Positions 1-10,637 are shown, numbered from the stretch's first letter. The stretch: 64,000 nt of DNA from Kitasatospora acidiphila (GCF_006636205.1 NZ_VIGB01000003.1:930001-994000); one strand, 5' to 3'. Program-made: numbers and translations. Notes: generated from the sequence alone by a model not told the origin.

Positions 1-446
1 GCGGCCTGACCAGCGACGGTGTCTACGTGCTGCAGTCCGCCAAGGCGGCCGGCGTGGCGGTGGACGCGGTCAATGTGATGGCAATGGACTTCGGCGACAC
101 CGAGGCCCCCAACCCGGCTGGCCAGATGGGTAGTTACGCGATCCAGTCGGCCCAGTCGGCCCGGGCCCAGATCGCCCGGGTCTGGCCGGCCCTGACCACT
201 GCGCAGACCTGGGCGATGGTCGGTGTCACCCCGATGCTGGGCCAGAACGACAACGCGGACGAGGTGTTCGGCACCGCCGACGCACAGCAGCTGCTGACCT
301 TCGCGCAGCAGAACCACCTCGGCGAGCTCTCCTTCTGGGAGGTCACCCGGGACGGCAACGCCTGCACCGGTGCGCTGTTCAAGTGCACCAACATCCCGCA
401 GACGCCGTACCAGTTCTCCAAGCTGTGGGCGGGCTACACCGGTTGA
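1..446 (+). CDS. GH18-family chitinase, C-terminal part (cut by left edge)
   Basis: The open frame enters from the left edge (frame of base 3) and stops with TGA at 444-446, so only about the last 147 residues are visible. The peptide has the GH18 C-terminal pattern: a VNVMAMDFG strand near the start and SFWEVTRD close to the end, where GH18 enzymes carry the Trp that floors the substrate pocket. The catalytic DxxDxDxE motif lies outside the window. Family role: secreted hydrolysis of chitin. Streptomyces chitinases are often under DasR control; this promoter is not visible, but DasR-like boxes occur at 30787-30827. Confidence 0.8.
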   Translation, partial: GLTSDGVYVLQSAKAAGVAVDAVNVMAMDFGDTEAPNPAGQMGSYAIQSAQSARAQIARVWPALTTAQTWAMVGVTPMLGQNDNADEVFGTADAQQLLTFAQQNHLGELSFWEVTRDGNACTGALFKCTNIPQTPYQFSKLWAGYTG

Positions 447-459
447 GGCCCGCTTCGCC

Positions 460-490
460 GGTCGGCCCCGGCTCTTCGCCGGGGCCGACC
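460..490. terminator. Bidirectional hairpin terminator between chitinase and guaB1
   Basis: A perfect 13-bp stem (460-472 with 478-490, arm GGTCGGCCCCGGC) closes a 5-base loop TCTTC. It sits between two convergent stop codons (446 on plus, 496 on minus), so it probably terminates both transcripts. Confidence 0.8.
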
Positions 491-495
491 CCGTC

Positions 496-2407
<1,912 letters not shown>

Positions 2408-3052
2408 ATGTCCCGTGTGAGGGTCCACAACTTCTCCGTATCCATCGACGGCTTCGGCACAGGTGAAGGGCAAAGTCTCGACGCGCCGTTCGGCCACGCC
2501 GGCGGACGGCTCCACGAGTGGTTCTTCCAGACCCGGACCTTCCAGGACATGCGCGGCGGCGCCGGTGGCAGTGCCGGTGTCGACGACGCCGTCGCCCGCA
2601 CCTGGAACGCGGGCGTCGGCGCAGAGATCATGGGACGCGGCAAGTTCGGGCCGCAGCACGGTCCGTGGGAGGACCACGGGTGGTCCGGGTGGTGGGGAGC
2701 CGATCCGCCGTTCCACACGCCGGTGTTCGTCCTGACCCACCACCCCCGCCCCTCGGTGGAGATGGCAGGGGGCACCACGTTCCACTTCATCGACGCCAGC
2801 CCGCAGGAGGCGCTCCGTCAGGCACGCGAGGCCTCGGGCGGCCTGGACGTGCGGATCGGCGGCGGGCCGTCCACGATCCGCGCGTTCCTCGCGGAAGACC
2901 TCATCGATCACCTGCACATCGTCGTCGTCCCGATCGTCCTCGGCCGCGGCACGCGGTTGTGGGACGACCTCGAGGGGATGGAGCAGCGGTTCCACATCGA
3001 ATCCGTGACCACTCCGAGCGGTGTCACGCACATGACCTTCACCCGGCCGTAG
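2408..3052 (+). CDS. Dihydrofolate reductase family (RibD C-terminal-like) protein
   Basis: 214 residues from the ATG at 2408, preceded by AGGAG 8 bases upstream; longer in-frame starts lack an SD. The opening MSRVRVHNFSVSIDGFGTG is the beta-strand plus SxDG motif of stand-alone RibD_C/DHFR-fold reductases. The middle FVLTHHPRP and IGGGPSTIRAFLAEDLIDHLHI (residues about 105-185) form the typical NADPH-binding segment, followed by VVPIVLGRGTRLWDDL. Likely an NAD(P)H-dependent reductase of unknown substrate. 70 bp separate it from the hydrolase at 3123, so they may be co-transcribed. Confidence 0.85.
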   Translation: MSRVRVHNFSVSIDGFGTGEGQSLDAPFGHAGGRLHEWFFQTRTFQDMRGGAGGSAGVDDAVARTWNAGVGAEIMGRGKFGPQHGPWEDHGWSGWWGADPPFHTPVFVLTHHPRPSVEMAGGTTFHFIDASPQEALRQAREASGGLDVRIGGGPSTIRAFLAEDLIDHLHIVVVPIVLGRGTRLWDDLEGMEQRFHIESVTTPSGVTHMTFTRP

Positions 3053-3122
3053 CGATCACCGGAACCGGCGACGACGAGCCGGCCCGCACCCGGTGCATTC
3101 CGAAGACCGACAGGACAGGACC

Positions 3123-3908
3123 ATGAACATCACTTCCAAGGACGGCACCACACTCGCCGTCGACACGACCGGCCAGGGCACCCCGCTGATCCTGATCGGC
3201 GGCGCCTTCAACGACCGCTCGACCGTGGCCGGGCTCGCCGCCGAACTCGCAACCGGCTTCCGCGTGGTGACCTATGACCGACGCGGCCGGAGCGCGAGCG
3301 ACGACAAGAGCGACGACTACCTGGTCGCCAACGAGATCGCCGACCTGGCGGCGGTCGTCGAGTACTTCGGCGGCCACGCCTCGGTGTTCGGCCATTCCTC
3401 TGGCGCCGCCCTCGCGATGGAGGCGGTCGTGCGCGGGCTGCCGATCGACCGGCTCGCCGTGTACGAGCCGCCCTACCGCGTGGACGACAACCTGCCGACC
3501 TCCCGGACTGATGTCAATGAGCGGCTCAAGTCCCTGGTAGCCGCCGGAGACGGTCCCGGTGCCGTGGAGCTGTTCATGGCGGAGGTGATCGGCGTCCCGG
3601 CCGAGGGGATCGCCGGGATGCGGGCCGGGGAGGTCTGGCCGTTCCTGGTCGGACAGGCACCGAGCCTGCCGTACGACGTACTGGTCATGCAGCCCTGGCG
3701 GCCGATGCCGGTCGAACGGATCGCCGGAATCGGTGTGCCGCTGCTGGCGGTCTACGGCGACCGCACCGAGCCGGGCCTGGCGGCAGCGACGAAGGCGGTC
3801 GCGGCAGCGGTACCGGGCGCCCGACTCGAAGCCCTGGCTGGAGAGGACCACGCGGTGCTCCAACGGCCCGCGGCGCTGGCGCCACTACTGGCGGAGTTCT
3901 TCGGCTGA
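3123..3908 (+). CDS. Alpha/beta hydrolase
   Basis: 261 residues, starting MNITSKDGTTLAVDTTGQG at the ATG at 3123; CAGGA lies just upstream. Catalytic triad: Ser92 in the nucleophile elbow GHSSG (90-94), an Asp in VYGDRTEPG (near residue 220) and His in GEDHAVL (near residue 243). The oxyanion region is LILIGGAFND. The small size and absence of a signal peptide indicate a cytoplasmic esterase- or lactonase-like enzyme. The substrate cannot be deduced. It follows the RibD-like reductase and is probably in the same transcript. Confidence 0.85.
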   Translation: MNITSKDGTTLAVDTTGQGTPLILIGGAFNDRSTVAGLAAELATGFRVVTYDRRGRSASDDKSDDYLVANEIADLAAVVEYFGGHASVFGHSSGAALAMEAVVRGLPIDRLAVYEPPYRVDDNLPTSRTDVNERLKSLVAAGDGPGAVELFMAEVIGVPAEGIAGMRAGEVWPFLVGQAPSLPYDVLVMQPWRPMPVERIAGIGVPLLAVYGDRTEPGLAAATKAVAAAVPGARLEALAGEDHAVLQRPAALAPLLAEFFG

Positions 3909-4104
3909 TCGCCCGCCCGGGCCTGCCATTCGAGTGGCCGCCGGCGGTCCGGCTGTCACGCGCGGATCGTCGTTGACTCCCCTCGCGTCCGACCGCAGCT
4001 CGACCGTGAAATCGGGCGTCACCGGCCCCGACCCCGGACGCGGCGACTGCGGTGCAGGCAGGCAGGCAGGCAGCACTCTCGCCGTGGTGGCCGGACGAGA
4101 GCCG

Positions 4105-4944
4105 ATGGCGCTGATCTACCATCACGGCATGCCAGGAGTCCGTGACTACCCCCAGCAACTCGACCGTCCGGTCAGAGACGTTCAGGCCTACCTTTCCAGT
4201 CAGGGTGGAGTGCGCCCCTACGCCTTCGCCGCGGCCGACTTCGAGGCCCTCCCACTCGGCCGGGACCCGGCCCCGCCGTTCGAGTTCGTGAACGAGGTAC
4301 CCGACACCGAACTGCCTGCGGAACTCGGAGCCGCCTTCGGCGAGGGGGTGCTCGCCCGACTGCGGGCCTGGTCCTATCACGGCGTTCTGCCCTACGCACT
4401 GCGGGTCCGGCTACGCCGGGCGCACTGGCGTGAGGGGCAGTCGACGGAGACCGGGTTCGCAGCGGCCGGGCAGCAAGCGGTCCGCGAGTTCTCCGACTGC
4501 TTCCATGACGGATCGGGCCCACGTCGGCTGGTCGTCGGCCGACCCGGCGCGCGGCAGCATGCAACCGGCGAGGTGTCGGCCATCCGGGACGTGCACGTTC
4601 GCCTGGTCAAGCCCACCGTGTGCGGACACTTCGCGATCGCCACCGCCGACTTCGAGCCGCTGCCCGCCGACGGGGAGCTGCTGTTCGAGTTCGCCCTGGA
4701 ACTCTCCGAGGAACGTCTGCCCCTGGATCTCGCCGAGGCGTTCGAGCGTGGTCTGCGGGAGGAGCTCTATGCTGCGGGTGACGGTCGGCTACCCGTCCGA
4801 GCCTTCCGTGTCCGCTTGCACGACGCGCGGTGGAGCGCGGTGGACTCCAACGAGATGATCTTCCAGGCCGCCGGCCGCAAGGCTGCGGCCGAAGCCCTAC
4901 GCCGCTCCCACGAGGGCGGCGGGCTCGGGACAGCCGGCAGATGA
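4105..4944 (+). CDS. Orphan protein made of two tandem EF-G domain IV-like units
   Basis: 279 residues. Two homologous halves, about 38-132 and 172-268, each reproduce the order of EF-G domain IV: a Y/H-x-FA-x-A-ADFE-x-LP strand, FEFxxE, a long helix, a V-R-L strand and a helix ending in A-x-E. The second half has VRLHDARWSAVDSNEM followed by FQAAGRKAAAEAL, very close to the EF-G/TetM pattern x-DGS-x-H-x-VDSSE-x-AF-x-x-AG. There is no G domain, no domain III or V and no signal peptide, so it is not a translocase. It might mimic or compete with EF-G domain IV at the ribosomal A site; that is inference. The ATG at 4105 has only a weak purine stretch before it; 4129 is an alternative start. Confidence 0.7.
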   Translation: MALIYHHGMPGVRDYPQQLDRPVRDVQAYLSSQGGVRPYAFAAADFEALPLGRDPAPPFEFVNEVPDTELPAELGAAFGEGVLARLRAWSYHGVLPYALRVRLRRAHWREGQSTETGFAAAGQQAVREFSDCFHDGSGPRRLVVGRPGARQHATGEVSAIRDVHVRLVKPTVCGHFAIATADFEPLPADGELLFEFALELSEERLPLDLAEAFERGLREELYAAGDGRLPVRAFRVRLHDARWSAVDSNEMIFQAAGRKAAAEALRRSHEGGGLGTAGR

Positions 4945-5377
4945 CACACCCTGCGTTCCTCGAAGGTCCGCTGCGAGGCAAGCCAGGCAGCGGCGCCGAC
5001 CACGGCGCCGCTGGCGATGGTGATGGCGGACCGTCAGGTGCGCCGCGGGCGGCCTCCGCTGCACGAAGTCACATAGTTGACGGTCACGTTGCCGCTTCCG
5101 CTGTTCACCGCCCTGCGTGTTCCTAAGACTTCCGCGAAGAAGGAGTCGCTCATCGGTCGCAGTCCCAGCGCCGAGGCGAGCCCCGAAGCGTTGAAAGAGC
5201 CACGACGAGTCGGGAGCGCTGCCAGTGCCTCAACGACAACCGGCTCGTACAGCCCCAGGTACCAGGGCGGCGTCGTTCAGGGGAACTGTCCGGTGGTCAC
5301 GTGATGCCAAGTAAGTCACCCGGACCTGGCGGTACCCGATCTCCGAAACCAGGGCCGGAACGCCCCGTTGGAGCTCC
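4945..5377. other. Non-coding stretch of 433 bp, nothing recognised
   Basis: It lies between the convergent ends of the domain IV protein (4944) and the membrane-anchored protein (5378). A short frame at 5077-5304 has no SD, no recognisable motif and poor actinomycete codon bias. I see no strong hairpin, repeat or RNA gene. Confidence 0.5.
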
Positions 5378-6106
5378 TCAACTGCCGGCTCGCTCCGTCT
5401 CCTCGACGGTGGTCGGGCCGTTGACCTGAACCGGCAGAGACGACCAGGCGGAGCCGTGCTCTCGGGAGAGTTCGCCGGAGACGCGGCTGTACGCTGCGTC
5501 CAGTTCGGCCAGTTTTCCGCGCAGACCCTTCAGGCCCTCATCGACGATCTGGACTCCAAGATCGTGCCGGAACGCGAGCCGCAACAGGTAGACGCCGTCG
5601 GACAGCGAGTCGTCGAACCAGTTCTTCGCCCGATCGTATGCGACTTCGGGGTCCGGGCTGCCGGGTAGGTCTTTGACGATCCGGTAGCCGAGCCCAAGGG
5701 CGGCGTTGAGCTCGGAGGCGATGTCGAGGACCAGCTTCGGGATCACCATCTGGGCCTGCGCGTACTGGTCGTTCCACTCGTCCCGTGCACCGTCCAGGCG
5801 CGCCGAGTCGACGCTCTCACCGCGTTCCAGAGCGAGCACCGCGTCGCGGGCGGCCACCCGGTAGGCCCGGGCGGCCGCGTTGAGCGCGGCGTAGATCTCG
5901 CGCTTCATTTGCAGGGCCCGTTCGCGTTGCTCCGCCTCGCGCTCGGTGTCGCGCCGGCGCTGGTCCTCAGCGCGTTCTCGCTCGGCCCGACGGTTCTGCT
6001 CTGCGACCTCGGCACCATGGGCACGCTGCGTGAGCAGCGTGGCGCACAAGGTGCCACCTACGCCGACGAGCGCGACGGCGAGCGTGGTCCAGTCCGATGC
6101 AGACAT
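5378..6106 (-). CDS. Membrane-anchored coiled-coil protein, function unknown
   Basis: 242 residues from the ATG complementary to 6104-6106, with an AGGGGGA SD just upstream; the frame stays open further upstream but lacks an SD. One N-terminal membrane segment (about residues 8-26, TLAVALVGVGGTLCATLL) is followed by a charged Arg/Glu-rich helix (30-75) that should form a coiled coil, then a mostly helical domain. This layout is common among uncharacterised Streptomyces proteins. No catalytic motif is visible. The large domain is probably cytoplasmic. Confidence 0.75.
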   Translation of the reverse strand: MSASDWTTLAVALVGVGGTLCATLLTQRAHGAEVAEQNRRAERERAEDQRRRDTEREAEQRERALQMKREIYAALNAAARAYRVAARDAVLALERGESVDSARLDGARDEWNDQYAQAQMVIPKLVLDIASELNAALGLGYRIVKDLPGSPDPEVAYDRAKNWFDDSLSDGVYLLRLAFRHDLGVQIVDEGLKGLRGKLAELDAAYSRVSGELSREHGSAWSSLPVQVNGPTTVEETERAGS

Positions 6107-6225
6107 CCCCGGTCCCCCTGAACTTCCGTGTACGGCCTGCGGGCCTCCAGGTCCGCACTGTAGTCCGCTGGCGAGGTGCGCAAGAAGCAGATGAGCGGGA
6201 CTGTGTTCTGCGGCTGGGCGGAGCA

Positions 6226-7269
6226 TCAGAAGGCGATGCGGACCTTGAGGGCCGAGCGGTCGTGCATGGCGCGGTAGCCGTCCGGGACACCGGCGAGGCC
6301 GACGGTGCGGTCGAAGACCAGACCGGGGTCGATGGCGCCGGACAGCACGTCCGGTAGCAGCTCGGGGATGTACGCACGGGCCGGAGCGACACCGCCGGCC
6401 AGCGCCACGTTCCGGTTGAACATCTGGGCGATGTCGACACCGGCGCTGCCACCGTGCGGGACGCCGACGTAACCGACCGTGCCGCCGTCGCGGGCGATCG
6501 AGATGGCGGTGCGGATGGACTCCTCGGTGCCGACGGCCTCCAGGACGGCGTGCGCGCCCCGACCGCCGGTCAGCTCCTTGACCGCCTCGATCGCGGCCTC
6601 ACCACGCTCGGCGACCACATCGGTGGCGCCGAACCTGCGGGCGATCGCGGTGCGCTGCTCGTGCCGGCCGAGCGCGATGATCCGGCCGGCGCCGAGCCGC
6701 TGCGCGGCGAGTACCCCGCACAGGCCGACCGCGCCGTCGCCGACCACGGCGACCGTGGCACCCGGCCGGACCTTGGCGGCGACCGCGGCGTGGTGGCCGG
6801 TGCTCATGACATCCGAGAGGGCGAGCAGGCCGGGCAGCAACTTCTCCTCGCCGGCCGCCTCCCTGGGCAGCTTGACCAGGGTGCCGTCGGCGAACGGCAC
6901 GCGGACGGCCTCGCCCTGACCGCCGTCCGAGCCGACCTCACCCCAAAAACCGCCCTCGGGGCAGGAGGTGTGCAGGCCCTCGCGGCAGAAGTCGCAGGTA
7001 CCGTCCGACCAGACGAAGGGCGCCACCACGAAGTCGCCACGGGTGAAACCGGTCACCTCGGAGCCGACCTCCTCGACGATGCCGAGGAACTCGTGCCCGA
7101 TCCGCTGCCCCGCCTCCCGGGCGGCGACGCCGCGATAGGCCCACAGGTCACTGCCGCAGATACAGGCGTTGACCACCCGCACTACGGCGTCGGTCGGCCG
7201 CCGGACCACCGGGTCGGGCACCTCCTCGATCCGGATGTCGTTGGGGCCGTGGATCACGGTGGCACGCAC
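6226..7269 (-). CDS. Zinc-dependent alcohol dehydrogenase family (MDR) protein
   Basis: 347 residues with a GTG start complementary to 7267-7269 and GCCAGGAG upstream. Catalytic zinc ligands: C38 in CGSD and H59-E60 in GHE. The structural zinc lobe is incomplete, with C92, C95 and C103 but Ser/Asp where the first Cys is expected. The Rossmann motif is VAVVGDGAVGLCGVLAAQ. Best guess is an NAD(P)-dependent oxidoreductase of short alcohols or formaldehyde type. It is divergent from the LysR gene at 7381 across 111 bp, the usual arrangement for a LysR-controlled target. Confidence 0.87.
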   Translation of the reverse strand: MRATVIHGPNDIRIEEVPDPVVRRPTDAVVRVVNACICGSDLWAYRGVAAREAGQRIGHEFLGIVEEVGSEVTGFTRGDFVVAPFVWSDGTCDFCREGLHTSCPEGGFWGEVGSDGGQGEAVRVPFADGTLVKLPREAAGEEKLLPGLLALSDVMSTGHHAAVAAKVRPGATVAVVGDGAVGLCGVLAAQRLGAGRIIALGRHEQRTAIARRFGATDVVAERGEAAIEAVKELTGGRGAHAVLEAVGTEESIRTAISIARDGGTVGYVGVPHGGSAGVDIAQMFNRNVALAGGVAPARAYIPELLPDVLSGAIDPGLVFDRTVGLAGVPDGYRAMHDRSALKVRIAF

Positions 7270-7362
7270 AGAACACTCCTGGCACTACTCAAAGACGTGG
7301 GGCTGTCAGCAGCCAGGGTCACCGTGCAGGTGTTCTCGTGTCCAGCTACATCTTCTACAACA

Positions 7363-7375
7363 CACCTTTAAGGTG
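7363..7375. promoter_or_regulatory. CACCTT-T-AAGGTG palindrome, candidate LysR operator
   Basis: A perfect 6-bp inverted repeat with one central base lies 5 bp upstream of the LysR start codon, in the region shared with the divergent dehydrogenase. Binding here would block translation initiation or transcription of the regulator, suggesting autoregulation. Confidence 0.5.
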
Positions 7376-7380
7376 GGCTA

Positions 7381-8292
7381 ATGCTCGATGTCCGACGACT
7401 CGTTCTCCTCCGTGACCTGGAGGTGCACGGCACGGTAACTGCCGTGGCCGATCTCCATGGCGTCACTCCCTCCGCGGTCTCGCAGCAACTGCGGCTGCTG
7501 GAAGAGGAGACCCGCATCCGCCTCCTGGAGCGCACAGGCCGTTCCATCCACCTCACGGCCGCGGGTCGTCGGCTGAGCATGGACACCGAGCACGTGCTCG
7601 CCGCTCTCGAACATGCCCGCATCCGCCTGCACACCGAAGCCGAAAGCCCCGCAGGCCCCCTCCGTCTCGCCTGCTTCCCCAGCGCCCTCGTTCCCCTGGC
7701 CGCCCCTCTCGGCAAGGCTCTGGAAGAGACCTGTCCGGATGTGCAGCTCCACATCACCGAGGCCGAACCCGACGCCGCTGTACGGCTGCTGCTCCAGCGC
7801 CGTGCCGACCTCGCCCTCACCTACCGGTACGACAACCTGGCCACGCCCCCACCCTCGGGCGTGGAGACCCGGACACTGCGAGCTGACCCCCTTGTCGCCA
7901 TCCTGCCCTGCGACCACCCGGCAGCCCGGTCGGCCCACGCTCCCATCGAACTGCGGGAGCTGGCAGACACACTGTGGATCACCGCCCCGGCGCAGACCGC
8001 ATGCGGAGATGCCGTCCTCCAAGCCTGCCGGTCAGCCGGGTTCACTCCCGAGGTGAGGAACATCTGCACCGACTTCTCCGCCATGATCGCTCTCGCCGAA
8101 AGCGCCGGCCACACGGCCCTGATCCCCCGCATGGCCGCCACCCACCTACCGCCCGCACTGATCGCGCGACCGGTGACGGACGGCACCCTCGCCCGCACGA
8201 TCGAGATCGCCATCCGCCACGACACGGCACACGAACCCGCGATCGCCGCCTGCCTCAACACGCTGCACACGCTCCTGAAGGGACCAGCGTGA
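7381..8292 (+). CDS. LysR family transcriptional regulator
   Basis: 303 residues. The N-terminal winged helix-turn-helix spans residues 4-62: TVTAVADLHGVTPSAVSQQL then LLEEETRIRLLERTGRSIHLT, the standard LysR HTH. The effector domain follows from about residue 90. Compared with classic members the HTH is shifted slightly N-terminally. Divergent from the MDR dehydrogenase; it probably controls that gene and itself. Inducer unknown. Confidence 0.88.
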   Translation: MLDVRRLVLLRDLEVHGTVTAVADLHGVTPSAVSQQLRLLEEETRIRLLERTGRSIHLTAAGRRLSMDTEHVLAALEHARIRLHTEAESPAGPLRLACFPSALVPLAAPLGKALEETCPDVQLHITEAEPDAAVRLLLQRRADLALTYRYDNLATPPPSGVETRTLRADPLVAILPCDHPAARSAHAPIELRELADTLWITAPAQTACGDAVLQACRSAGFTPEVRNICTDFSAMIALAESAGHTALIPRMAATHLPPALIARPVTDGTLARTIEIAIRHDTAHEPAIAACLNTLHTLLKGPA

Positions 8293-8316
8293 GGCGAGCG
8301 ATTCCCCTGCTCGGCC

Positions 8317-8376
8317 ATCAGCCCCCGCCACCTGGCCCGCCTCTTCCGTGCCGGGCCGGGCACCACGCCCGCGCGC
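8317..8376 (+). pseudogene. Remnant of an AraC-type helix-turn-helix
   Basis: The translation of 8317-8376 reads ISPRHLARLFRAGPGTTPAR, the second HTH signature of GlxA/AraC-family regulators (SPRHLxRLFRxxxGxTPAR). Neither the first HTH nor the sensor domain is present, and the frame is lost on both sides. Only about 20 codons are preserved, so this is a small relic; a chance match is unlikely but possible. Confidence 0.45.
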
Positions 8377-8494
8377 GCTGGCTCGAGCAGTACGACCATC
8401 GATACGAGAATGAAACGCCCTTTACAGCAATCTGCTGCTACCGATGAAAGGGTGCAACGCTCTGCAAACAGGATTCTGACACCCTGTCACTACA

Positions 8495-8946
8495 GTGCCG
8501 CACATGCCGCATACCTACCGCCCAACTCACGTTCCCCACAACCGGACCCGCAGCCGAGCGCGCACCCAAGTCGCCCTGACCGCAGTGGCGTTGGCCGCAG
8601 GCCTCGCGCTCGCTGCACCCGCAGGGGCCGCACCCGAGGACGGGGCCGCCGCACGCCAGGTGGCCGTCCATCCGGAGGCGGTCACGGCCGCGCAGCAGCA
8701 GGCGGCGCCCCCTGTGTGATGGGCGGCGGCTCCAGTGGCGGTCCCCGTGTCGCCGACTTCGACCCGTCCTTTGGGATCGGCACCGTCGTGGGCGACAACA
8801 CCCAGGGCGCCTTCTTCGACTCGTCGGGCCGGGTCTGCGACGCCGGCACCGCCTCCTGCGCCCGGCACCTGGTCGGCCCGCAGTTCACCTCCGCGATCAC
8901 CAAGCCGCTGTACAAGGCCGCCGAAAGCGCCTGGAGCGTCGGCTGA
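8495..8946 (+). pseudogene. Secreted trypsin-like protease remnant with internal deletion and frameshift
   Basis: 8495-8719 encodes a clean signal peptide (RARTQVALTAVALAAGLALAAPAGAAP) plus a short pro-region, then hits TGA. In another frame, from about 8701 to 8946, comes the C-terminal end of a serine protease: CVMGGGSSGGP with the catalytic Ser, then FDPSFGIGTVVGDN, parallel to CDMSHGASGGP and FDTRTGVGTVVG of the intact protease at 9022. The segment with catalytic His and Asp is missing. The two halves need a one-base deletion or two-base insertion near 8700-8715 besides the large deletion. An intact tail ends in TGA at 8944-8946. Confidence 0.6.
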
Positions 8947-9021
8947 GGCGTGCGTAACTCCTCGGCCTCACCCACCGCTTGACCGCAACCATCCCTCGAA
9001 ACGGACTGGACCCCACCAAGA

Positions 9022-10080
9022 ATGGCAACGATGTCAGCCGGACACCGAACGTTCCCCCGCAACCTCGCCGCTGCGGGAGCCCTCCTGCTGGGTGCGACCA
9101 CGGCGGCAGTGCTGCTGCCGACCGCGGCCTTCGCTGCGGAACCGGAGTCCATCACCACGCATTCCGGCGCCACGACCGACCAGGAGCGCAGCCGGATCGA
9201 TGCCTACTGGACGCCCGCGCGGATGAAGCTGGCGGGTGCCTTGGTCCCTGAGGCCACCCCCGTGCCCGGGGACGACAACACGCCTGACGATCCGCGCCCG
9301 CTTCCCCCGAACACGCTTGATCCCGGGGCCGTTTGGACGCACGGCGGCGCGGTGAACGAGAGCGTCGGCCGTCTCTTCTTCACCTTCTCCGACGGCTACG
9401 ACGGCAGTTGCACCGCAACGGTCGTCAACAGCGCGAACCGCAGCACCATCATCACGGCAGCGCACTGTCTGCGGGGCGTCGGGGCTCCCGCCATCGACAA
9501 GACGTGGAACCACAACCTCTATTTCGTGCCCGGCTACCGCAACGGCACGAAACCGCTCGGCGGCTTCAGCATCAAGAACGCGGCCACGTCCTCCCGTTGG
9601 GACGCCGATCCGAGCAAGACGACCTCGAGCGATGTCGCTGTCGCCGGTTACGACACCGGAATCCTGGTAGCGAACCGTTCTGCCCAGGGACGGCGGATCG
9701 CGGAGGTCACGGGAAGCCAGCGGATCGCGTTCACCAAGCCCGTCGAGGACGAGTTCATCCACACCTTCGGGTACCCGAAGGACCAACTCAACAACCCCAG
9801 CGCCAAGTACAACGGATCACGCATGATCCACTGCGCCGGACCGGCCCAGCCCGGCCCCAAAGCCCCCCTCCTGTGGGGTGAGCCCTGCGACATGTCACAC
9901 GGGGCGAGCGGTGGTCCCCACCTCGCACGGTTCGACACCCGGACCGGCGTCGGCACCGTCGTCGGCGTCACCACCACCAGCGGCGACCTCGCGGGCGGCC
10001 AGGCCAACACGCTCTACGCCACCCGCCTGGGCGACAGCGCCCACCGCCTCTACGACTGGGCGCAGACGCGACCGGCCTGA
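9022..10080 (+). CDS. Secreted trypsin-like serine protease (S1 family)
   Basis: 352 residues. A signal peptide spans residues 1-38 (positive N-terminus, hydrophobic core, cleavage near AFA-AEP). A pro-region follows to about 105. Catalytic triad: His148 in TAAHC, Asp204 in SSDVAV and Ser296 in GASGGP. It belongs to the V8-like/trypsin-like secreted peptidases common in Streptomyces. Start choice is uncertain: ATGs at 9022 and 9031 both lack a good SD. A strong terminator follows. The decayed copy at 8495-8946 suggests local duplication followed by loss. Confidence 0.87.
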   Translation: MATMSAGHRTFPRNLAAAGALLLGATTAAVLLPTAAFAAEPESITTHSGATTDQERSRIDAYWTPARMKLAGALVPEATPVPGDDNTPDDPRPLPPNTLDPGAVWTHGGAVNESVGRLFFTFSDGYDGSCTATVVNSANRSTIITAAHCLRGVGAPAIDKTWNHNLYFVPGYRNGTKPLGGFSIKNAATSSRWDADPSKTTSSDVAVAGYDTGILVANRSAQGRRIAEVTGSQRIAFTKPVEDEFIHTFGYPKDQLNNPSAKYNGSRMIHCAGPAQPGPKAPLLWGEPCDMSHGASGGPHLARFDTRTGVGTVVGVTTTSGDLAGGQANTLYATRLGDSAHRLYDWAQTRPA

Positions 10081-10094
10081 CCTCTTGCCCAGTC

Positions 10095-10129
10095 CCTGCC
10101 CGGCCGGCGCCTTCTCCCGGCCGGGCAGG
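10095..10129 (+). terminator. Hairpin terminator of the protease gene
   Basis: A 13-bp perfect stem CCTGCCCGGCCGG (10095-10107) pairs with 10117-10129 around a 9-base loop, 15 bp after the protease stop codon. It has no T-tract, as is usual in Streptomyces. Confidence 0.75.
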
Positions 10130-10316
10130 ACCCGTGCTCTACCAACGGCACCGCATCTCGCATGCGGGGTGCAGTGAGCTCAGGTAGCGGCAGAACTCCA
10201 GGAACTACGGCCGGTTCTTGGAACGGGGTATATCGTCGAAGAGAGGAAATCGACGTGGCAAGACCTGTTTTCCCAACGGCTGCATCGATTCTCGACATCT
10301 CCAGGAGATGAATTCG

Positions 10317-10637
10317 ATGACGACAGCGTCCGAAACCCCCGTCCTCGACACCCTCGCTGCCATGACCCTCGACTCGGTCGAACGGTGCGGCTTGCCGGCG
10401 GGCAATCTCGTCCTCACCCGGATCGCGGCTCTCGTCGCCATGGACGCGCCGGAGGTCTCGTACCTCGCCCACATCGGCGCCGCCGTGGAGTCCGGCCTCA
10501 CCGCCGACCAGGTGCAGGACGTCCTCGTGGCCATCGCGCCGATCGTCGGCACGGCTCGGGTGATGTCGGCGGCGACCCGCATCGCCGATGCGCTCGGATT
10601 CGCCATAGCCGTGGCCGAGGCCGAGGCGGGAGGGTAG
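10317..10637 (+). CDS. Carboxymuconolactone decarboxylase-like (AhpD/CMD fold) small protein
   Basis: 106 residues. The ATG at 10317 has AGGAG nine bases upstream. The helical pattern LVLTRIAALVAMDAPEVSYLAHIGAAVESGLTADQVQDVLVAIAPIVG followed by RVMSAATRIADAL is the CMD-family fold. The redox CxxC pair of AhpD-type members is absent: only one Cys (SVERCGLP) occurs, near the N-terminus. A decarboxylase or structural role is therefore more likely than peroxidase reduction. Transcribed alone. Confidence 0.72.
   Translation: MTTASETPVLDTLAAMTLDSVERCGLPAGNLVLTRIAALVAMDAPEVSYLAHIGAAVESGLTADQVQDVLVAIAPIVGTARVMSAATRIADALGFAIAVAEAEAGG

Noticed and set aside
5077..5304. Possible 75-residue protein in the gap before the membrane-anchored protein
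   Set aside because: No SD, no motif, composition not typical for a coding region.
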